Source: Desulfobacterales bacterium
GTDB lineage: Bacteria; Desulfobacterota; Desulfobacteria; Desulfobacterales; UBA2174_A
Length of the DNA: 12,203 bases
Assembly: GCA_025454075.1 (NCBI GenBank)
Contig: JALOPD010000108.1
Coordinates: 1-12,203, forward strand
Direction: 5' to 3'
Part shown: positions 7,021 through 12,203 of the stretch, piece by piece
How the letters are laid out: the number at the start of each line of letters is the position of its first letter
Position numbering within the stretch: position 1 is the stretch's first letter
Translations under genes and position numbers: made by a program
Notes under the pieces: generated by a model
What the model was told of the DNA's origin: nothing
The model's database searches: none
The model's input: the letters and a program-made list of their open reading frames with translations, nothing else

Positions 7021-10000
7021 CTACGCCCCCGCCGCCGCATCGATCTGGCTCAGGAGCTCCTCGTCGGTGAAGTGCTTGAGCACGATCGCCCCGGTCGGGC
7101 ACTTGGCGTTGCAGAGGCCGTCCCCCTTGCAGAGCACCGGGTTGACGGCGGCCTTTTTGCCCTGCCGCGTCTCACGAAACTCGATCGCCCCATAGGTGCA
7201 GGCCGCGATGCACTCCCCGCACCCCATGCACTTCTTCTCGTCCACCTCGCACACCGCGCCGGAGGCGACGACGGTGTCGTGGGAGAGCAGCGTCAAGACC
7301 CGACCCGCCGCCCCGTAGGCCTGCTTGATCGTCTCGGGGATGTGCTTGGGGTAGTGCGCCAGCCCGCACAGGTAGACCCCGTCGGCGGAGAACTCGACCG
7401 GGCGCAGCTTGACATGGGCTTCCTTGAAAAACCCGTCCGGGCTCAGCGAGACCTTGAACAAGCCGGCGACCTCCCTGGTTCCGGCGGAGGGGACGACGGC
7501 AGCGGCCAGCGCGAGCACATCGGCATCGATGCTGATCGTCCGGCCCAGGATGGGGTCGTTCGCGGCGATTCTCACAACCGGCTTGCCGCCCTCCTGGACC
7601 GATTCCACCTGCGGCGGGTCCTGCGGCTCGTAGCGGATGAACCGCACCCCTTTCGCCGAGGCCTCCCGGTAGCAGTCCTCGCTGAACCCGTAGGTCATCA
7701 TGTCCCGGTAGAAGATGTAGATCTCCATGCCGGGGTTGATCTCCTTCAGCTTCAATGCGTTTTTGATGGACGCGCTGCAGCATATCCGGCTGCAGTAATT
7801 CCGCTCCTGGTTGCGGCAGCCCACGCATTGAATCATCACGAGCCGCTCCGCGCGGGCGACCCGCTCGTCCCCCCCGGCGACCCGCTCCTCCAGCTCGAGG
7901 AGGGTCATGACCTTGTCGTCCTGACCGTAGCGGTATTCGGCGGGCGTGTAGAGATCCGCCCCGACGGCGATGACGGCGGCGCCGTGTTTGATCTCCGCGG
8001 TCCGCCCTTCGAACTTCACCCGGGTCGCGAAATTCCCCACGTACCCCGTGGACCCCGTGATCTCGGCATTCGTGTAGACATGGATGAGCGGGTGCCGGTA
8101 GACCGTTTTGGCAAGATCGCGCACATAGGCCTGAACGTCCATTCCGTCCAGGGTGTAGTGCAGCCTGCGCGCAATCCCCCCCAGGTCCGCATCCTTTTCC
8201 ACCAGGTGGACCTCATGGCCCTGCCGGGCGATGGACAGGGCGCAGGTCATGCCGGCGACCCCGCCGCCGACCACCAGCGCCGCCTTGTTGACCGGCAGGT
8301 CGAACTCCTGCAGCGGCTCCAGGCGGCCGGCCCGCGCCACCGACATCCGCACGATGTCCTTGGCCTTGCGGGTGGCATCCTCCTTCTCCTTCGAGTGGAC
8401 CCAGGAGCAGTGCTCCCGGATATTGGCCATGTCGAAGAAGTATTGGTTGATGCCCGCCTCCCGCAGGGTGTCGCGGAACAGCGGCTCGAGCGTCCTGGGG
8501 CTGCAGGCGGCGACCACCACGCGGTTGAGGCCCTTTTCCTTGGCAAGGTCCGTGATCTCCCTGGCGCAGTTGGTGGCGCAGGAAAAGAGCTGCTCCTGGG
8601 CGTAGACGACATTGGGCAGGGTCCGGGCATAGTCGACCGTTGAGGGGACGTCCACGACCCGTCCGATGTTCGCCCCGCAGTGGCACACGAAGACCCCGAC
8701 CCGCGGCTCTTCCGCGGCGGCCTCCTTCTCCGGCGGGTAGGTCCGTTCCCGGGTCAGCTTGCCGCGCCGGTGGCCCAAAAGCTCGCCGCATTGGGCCCCG
8801 GCGCCGCTGGCGGCAAAAACCGACTCGGGGATGTCGATCGGCCCCTGGAAGGCGCCGCTGACGAAAATCCCGGGCCGGCTCGTCTCCATGGGGTTGAAGG
8901 GACCGACCTTGCAGAAATCGTGGGAGTTGATCTCAATGCCGAATGTGGCGGCAAGCCCCTGCACGTCGGCGGGGGGGGCCAAGCCGACCGAGAGCACCAC
9001 CAGGTCGAACTCCTCCTCCTTGACGCCGTCCGCGGGGGTCGAATAGCGTATGGCCACGTTATGGGTGTCCGGCAGCTCTTTCACGACGGACACATAGCTG
9101 CGGATGAACCGCACCCCGGGAAGCTTCTCGGATCTCTCGCAGAAGCGCTCGAAATCCTTGCCGTAGGAGCGGACGTCGTTGTGGAATATGGTGCACTCGG
9201 CCTCCGCGTCGTGGTCCTTGGCCAGGATCACCTGCTTCTGGGTGTAGGTGCAGCAGACCGCCGAGCAGTAGCTGTTGTCGCCCGGCGTGACCCGCCGGGA
9301 GCCGACGCATTGGATCCAGGCGATCTTGCGGGGGTGCTTGCGGTCGGAAGGGCGCAGGATCTCGCCCTCGTAGGGCCCGGTGGCGCACAACAGGCGCTCG
9401 AAGTCCATGCTGGTGACCACGTTCGGCATCTTGCCGTAGCCGTAGTCGCCCCGGGCCTTGGGGTCGAAGGGCTCGAAGCCGGGAGCCAGGACGATGGCGC
9501 CGACCTTGATCTCCAGCTTCTCCGGCGCCTGGTGGAAGTCGATGGCGTCGTTCTTGCAGACGCCTTCGCAGATCCGGCATTTTTTCTCCTTGAGGTAAAG
9601 ACAGCTCTCGTCGATGTAGGCGACCAGGGGGATGGCCTGGGAATAGTAGATGTGGACGGCCTTGTTTTTCGACAGCTCCTGGTTGAACGGGTCGGGGTAG
9701 TTGACCGGGCAGTACTCGACGCAGGTGGTGCACCCCGTGCACTTGTCCTCGACAATGTACCTGGGCGTCTTGACCAGGCCGACCGTGAAGTCCCCCGCCT
9801 CACCGGAGACGCGCTCGACCTCGGTCAACGTCAGGATCTCTATGTTTGGGTGCCGGCCGACCTCGACCAGTTTGGGCGAGAGGATTCACATCGAACAGTC
9901 GTTGGTCGGAAACGTCTTGTCCAGCTGGGCCATGCGGCCGCCGATGGCCGGCGATCTGTCGACGAGGTAAACCTTGAAGCCGGCGGTCGCCAGATCGAGC

Positions 10001-10116
10001 GAGGCCTGAATGCCGCTGATCCCCCCGCCGAGGACCATGACATCCCCGAAACGGCTGCCCCCAAGGCCCTGGCAGAGTTCCTGAACTTTTTCCTTCAACA
10101 GCAGGTCTGTCTCCAC
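7021..10116 (-). CDS. bamE: Tandem HdrA-like FAD/iron-sulfur selenoprotein, BamE-type (UGA at codon 77 read as selenocysteine)
   Basis: HdrA-type flavoproteins are the electron-bifurcating core of heterodisulfide reductase complexes; BamE is the homologue in the benzoyl-CoA reductase complex. The GTG at 10116 has GAGGGG seven bases upstream. The first unit has an FAD motif GGGISG (residues 30-35), then [21 protein letters not shown] (9886-9888), and [13 protein letters not shown] in the same frame. HdrA proteins normally have Cys at this TGA (NDCSMC), hence Sec77. A ferredoxin segment follows (C126-C129-C132-C136), then WIQCVGSR and YCSAVCC. A second HdrA unit begins with VVGGGVAGM near residue 615 and repeats MIQCVGCR and YCSRICC. 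The C-terminal ferredoxin has C963-C966-C969-C973, and a second site with Asp999 replacing one ligand (C996, C1002, C1006). Length is 1031 residues including Sec. Starting at the first Met after the TGA (9828) would discard the first nucleotide-binding segment. Confidence 0.86.
9853..9888 (-). promoter_or_regulatory. bamE: Selenocysteine UGA codon (9886-9888) and putative bacterial SECIS hairpin in bamE
   Basis: Fifteen bases after the TGA, CUGGUCG (9870-9864) pairs with CGGCCGG (9859-9853) over seven base pairs, two of them G-U, closing on the tetraloop AGGU (9863-9860). The GGU of the loop lies 24-26 nt after the UGA. E. coli fdhF SECIS also presents GGU in its apical loop at a comparable distance, and SelB recognises this loop. 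This is the stronger of the two SECIS candidates here. Confidence 0.75.
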
Positions 10117-10149
10117 GTTCCATCCCCTCGTCGGATTTTAAGTGCCGCC

Positions 10150-10171
10150 GCGCCCGGAGCGTCCGGATGCG
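10150..10171 (-). repeat. Intercistronic stem-loop between bamD and bamE
   Basis: In the 64-nt bamD-bamE spacer, CCGGA (10154-10158) and TCCGG (10162-10166) form a stem with loop GCG. It can be extended outward by C-G pairs across an internal mismatch. No T-run follows on the minus strand, so full termination is unlikely. It sits about 35 nt upstream of the bamE GTG, just before the ribosome site. Confidence 0.35.
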
Positions 10172-10180
10172 CCGCCCGGG

Positions 10181-11228
10181 CTAAACGGCCTCCCGGAGTA
10201 TCTCGGTGATGTCCTTGATCTCAATTTTTTCGGCCGCTCCGGTGGTCAGCCGGCTGTCCTCGAAATTGGCGATGCAGTAAGGGCAGGAGGTGGCCAGGAT
10301 CTCGGCCCCGGCCCCGATCGCCTGCTCCAGCCGCAGGTCGGAGAAGCGCTCGCCGCGCGGGGTCTCCATCCAGATCCGCCCCCCCCCGCCGCCGCAGCAG
10401 AGGCTGTCGGCACGCGACTCGGTCATCTCGATCAGCTCCAGGCCGGGAACCTTCTTCAGGACCTCGCGCGGCTCGTCGTAGATGCCGTTGTGCCGCCCCA
10501 TGTAGCACGGGTCGTGATAGGTCACCTTCCTTTTGAACTCCTTTGCGATCTCCAGCCGGCCCGCATCGATCAGCTCGAACAAATACCGGGAGATGTGCAC
10601 CACCTCGAAGTTCACCCTGAATTCGGGGTACTCGTTTTGGAAGGTGTGGTAGCAGTGCGGGGAGGAAACCAGGATTTTCCTCACGCCGTGGTCGATGAAC
10701 GTCTTGATGTTTTCCCGGGCCAGGCGCTTGAACGCCTCCTCGTCGCCCGTTTTGCGGATGCTCTCGCCGCAGCAGTTCTCTTTGACCCCCAGAATCCCGT
10801 AGTCGACCCCGGCCTTTCCGAGAAGCTCGGCCGTGGCCCGAGCGACCTTTTTCAACCGCGCGTCGTAGCTCAAGTAGCAGCCGGGGAAATACAGAATGTC
10901 CATCCCCTCGGCAAACGTCTTGACCGAGAGGCCTTCCGCCCAGTCTGCGCGTTTCTTGCGCTCTTCGTTCAAGGGATTGCCTTCGCCCATCAGGCTGCCG
11001 CGCACGCCGCGGATCGGGCGCGCCGTGCCGGGGAACACCCCGTATTCCGTGGCGATCCGGCGCAAGGCCACCCCGGATTCGATCTGTTTGACGTCCCGGG
11101 GACACTGCTGGGGGCAGCGGCCGCAGGTCGTGGTCGCACAGGCCGCACTGGAAGCACCGGTTGAAGGCCTCCCCGCCGTTCGCCTGGATGACATCGACGA
11201 TCTCTTTGTAATCGGATAGGTTGTCCAC
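10181..11228 (-). CDS. bamD: HdrD-like iron-sulfur CCG-domain protein, BamD-type, disrupted by an internal deletion and frameshift near 11133
   Basis: Two frames join to make this gene. From the GTG at 11228 the first 32 residues read DNLSDYKEIVDVIQANGG, then RCFQCGLCD, the start of an HdrD/GlpC-type ferredoxin. From about 11134 the homologous sequence continues in another frame: TTCGRCPQQCPRDVKQIESG, then about 300 residues to the TAG at 10181. That part holds two CCG modules: FPGCYLSYD...KENCCGES...SSPHCY, and DPCYMGRHNG...SLCCGGGGGRIWM...TSCPYC. HdrD-type proteins have about 40 residues between the two Cys clusters. Here the fourth Cys of cluster one, the linker and the start of cluster two are missing, so the junction looks like a deletion of 3n+2 bases. 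The intact protein would be around 380 residues. The gene starts 30 nt after bamC. It may be non-functional, or the assembly may be wrong here. Confidence 0.78.
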
Positions 11229-11258
11229 GGTTTTTCCCGGCCCTCTGCTGCCCTGGGT

Positions 11259-11807
11259 TCAGGCCTTTTTCGCGACCGACATCCGGGCAACGGCTTCCAT
11301 GATCTTGTCCAGCCCGTATTTGTCGGCCAGCGCCTCCAGCCCGGTATCGAGTTCCTCGGCGCCCACCGCCTCTTCGACCTCCTCCTCCCGCTCTTCGTAG
11401 ACCAGGGCGTCCGTGATGCACCACTGCACGCACAAGGGCTGCTTCAGGTCCGGGTCGCTCTCGCACATGTCGCACTTCAAGGGGAGGCCGGAGTCGGGTT
11501 CTTTGAAAAGGTCCCGGGACGGGCAGGAGGCGCGGCAGAAGGCGCACTCGTCGTACTCCTTGCCGTCGATCGTGTACTTGTCGCGCCCCATGCATTCGGC
11601 CTTGGCGTGCTCCCCCGCGTACACGGGAACGTAAATGTCCTTGAGGGGTTCGCGGATCACCCGGATGCGCGACCGGGCCGGGTTGTTGCTGCTGTATCTC
11701 GGCGCCGCGTGAAAGGCGGAGCAGGCCACCTCACAGGCCCGGCAGCCGTTGCACTTGTCGACATCCACTTTGATGGTTTTGACGATTTTCTTTTTCTTCT
11801 CGCCCAT
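11259..11807 (-). CDS. bamC: Ferredoxin-type three-[4Fe-4S] electron-transfer subunit, BamC-type
   Basis: BamC hands electrons to the tungsten subunit BamB in class II benzoyl-CoA reductase. The 182-residue product has exactly twelve cysteines in three groups, consistent with three [4Fe-4S] clusters: CNGCRACEVAC (C19, C22, C25, C29), a central group (AECMG, then DECAFCRASCP), and a third (KCDMC, then PLCVQWC). SSNNPARSRIRVIREPLKDI and FKEPDSGLPLKCDMCE match what I know of BamC. The acidic C-terminal tail carries no clusters. I chose the ATG at 11807 because GAGGTG lies nine bases upstream; an in-frame GTG at 11819 would add four residues but overlaps that ribosome site. It starts 21 nt after the bamB stop. 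There is no signal peptide or membrane segment, so it is cytosolic. Confidence 0.87.
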   Translation of the reverse strand: MGEKKKKIVKTIKVDVDKCNGCRACEVACSAFHAAPRYSSNNPARSRIRVIREPLKDIYVPVYAGEHAKAECMGRDKYTIDGKEYDECAFCRASCPSRDLFKEPDSGLPLKCDMCESDPDLKQPLCVQWCITDALVYEEREEEVEEAVGAEELDTGLEALADKYGLDKIMEAVARMSVAKKA

Positions 11808-11828
11808 GGCGGCTACCACCTCTTCCGG

Positions 11829-12203
11829 TTATTTCGGCTCCGGCCCCGTCGATGTATCCTGGGAGGACGCGTCTTCCGCACCCGAAAGGATCCCCCGCTT
11901 GAGGAAGTCGGCGGCCACGTAGTCCAACCCCATCTCCTGCAGAGAGGCCTGCGTCGGTATCCCCTCGTTGTTCCACCCCTTGAATTGGTAATAGGTGTCC
12001 AGGAGCTCTTTTTCGAGTTCGGGAAACCGTTTCTTCCAGTGGTTTTCCGGCGGCTTCTCGTCTTTGCGGCGCATGCCTCGCCGGATGTTGATGGCACGGA
12101 CCAGGGCCCGGTACCTTTTGGCCGCCTGCGTCAATTTTTCCGGGTCCATGTCGATCCCGGCGCCGGCGGAGATGAACTTCGGGTAGTTGTGGATGTGGTA
12201 CGG
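11829..12203 (-). CDS. bamB: AOR-family tungsten oxidoreductase, C-terminal 124 residues, benzoyl-CoA reductase catalytic subunit BamB-type (5' end outside window)
   Basis: BamB dearomatises benzoyl-CoA to a cyclic dienoyl-CoA at a tungsten bis-pyranopterin site in the cytosol. Only the C-terminus is visible: PYHIHNYPKFISAGAGIDMD, then AAKRYRALVRAINIRRGMRR, PPENHWKKRFPEL and LLDTYYQFKGWNNEGIPT, ending near LQEMGLDYVAADFLKRG plus a short polar tail. The order AINIRRGMRRxDEKPPE...YYxxKGWxxxGIPT is typical of the last domain of aldehyde:ferredoxin oxidoreductases. The substrate assignment rests mainly on the adjoining bamC-F order. The frame is open to the window edge. W ligands and the [4Fe-4S] site are in the missing part, so they cannot be checked. 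Other AOR-Hdr complexes remain a less likely alternative. Confidence 0.8.
   Translation of the reverse strand, partial: PYHIHNYPKFISAGAGIDMDPEKLTQAAKRYRALVRAINIRRGMRRKDEKPPENHWKKRFPELEKELLDTYYQFKGWNNEGIPTQASLQEMGLDYVAADFLKRGILSGAEDASSQDTSTGPEPK

Noticed and set aside
8971..8978. Run of eight G in bamE, and a nine-C run at 10379-10387 in bamD, as phase-variable tracts
   Set aside because: Both encode conserved residues in frame (APP and the CCGGGGG motif), and the reading frame is intact around them; they are only places to check for sequencing error.
9886..9888. TGA in bamE as a nonsense mutation splitting the gene
   Set aside because: The stop sits exactly at a family Cys, a SECIS-like hairpin follows, and a second gene in the operon shows the same arrangement; decay would not target these sites.
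6976..10209. Two long plus-strand open frames opposite bamE
   Set aside because: Both mirror the bamE codon positions and show no motifs, whereas the minus strand has dense Fe-S and FAD motifs.
11100..11150. Programmed ribosomal frameshift in bamD
   Set aside because: There is no slippery heptamer, and the expected intervening protein segment and cluster cysteines are absent, so a deletion explains the data better.

Overview
The window is GC-rich, densely coding, and almost entirely transcribed on the minus strand. It most likely comes from a strictly anaerobic, aromatic-compound-degrading member of the Desulfobacterota (old Deltaproteobacteria). The main reason is a block (12203 down to 5975) that matches the class II, ATP-independent benzoyl-CoA reductase genes of obligate anaerobes such as Geobacter, Desulfococcus and Syntrophus: bamB (AOR-type tungsten subunit, C-terminal end only), bamC (three-cluster ferredoxin), bamD (HdrD-like CCG protein), bamE (tandem HdrA-like flavoprotein) and bamF (MvhD-like protein). 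These assignments come from reading the translated protein patterns, not from a database search.

Layout, read along the minus strand. bamB end (12203-11829), bamC (11807-11259), bamD (11228-10181), bamE (10116-7021) and bamF (6832-5975) are followed by fdhD (5978-5127), whose start overlaps the bamF stop as ATGA. A GC-rich nested stem-loop (5074-5119) separates fdhD from a convergent plus-strand YciO/Sua5-family gene (4466-5074). An AT-rich divergent promoter region (about 4140-4465) lies between that gene and guaB (4139-2676, IMP dehydrogenase). After a 324-nt gap comes dnaE (2351 to beyond base 1, DNA polymerase III alpha, N-terminal 783 residues).

The most notable result is that bamE and bamF are each interrupted by a single in-frame TGA at a position where the family normally has a conserved cysteine: NDCSM-U in BamE (residue 77) and CHW-U in BamF (residue 19). 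Each TGA is followed at the expected distance by a small stem-loop with a G/U-containing apical loop, as in bacterial SECIS elements. I therefore read both as selenoproteins, so that two adjacent electron-transfer subunits of the same complex each carry selenocysteine. Ordinary gene calling would truncate both: BamE would lose its first FAD-binding segment and BamF its redox-active N-terminus.

Two further oddities affect the same block. bamD carries an apparent internal deletion of 3n+2 bases that fuses its two ferredoxin Cys motifs and shifts the frame; this is either a real lesion or an assembly error. The unit also ends with fdhD, a sulfurtransferase for bis-pyranopterin Mo/W cofactors, rather than with the NADH-dehydrogenase-like bamGHI genes.

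How the genes should work together: BamBC reduces benzoyl-CoA at a tungsten site, and BamDEF, resembling HdrB/D-HdrA-MvhD, is thought to supply very low-potential electrons by flavin-based bifurcation. FdhD may mature the W cofactor of BamB or a formate dehydrogenase encoded elsewhere.
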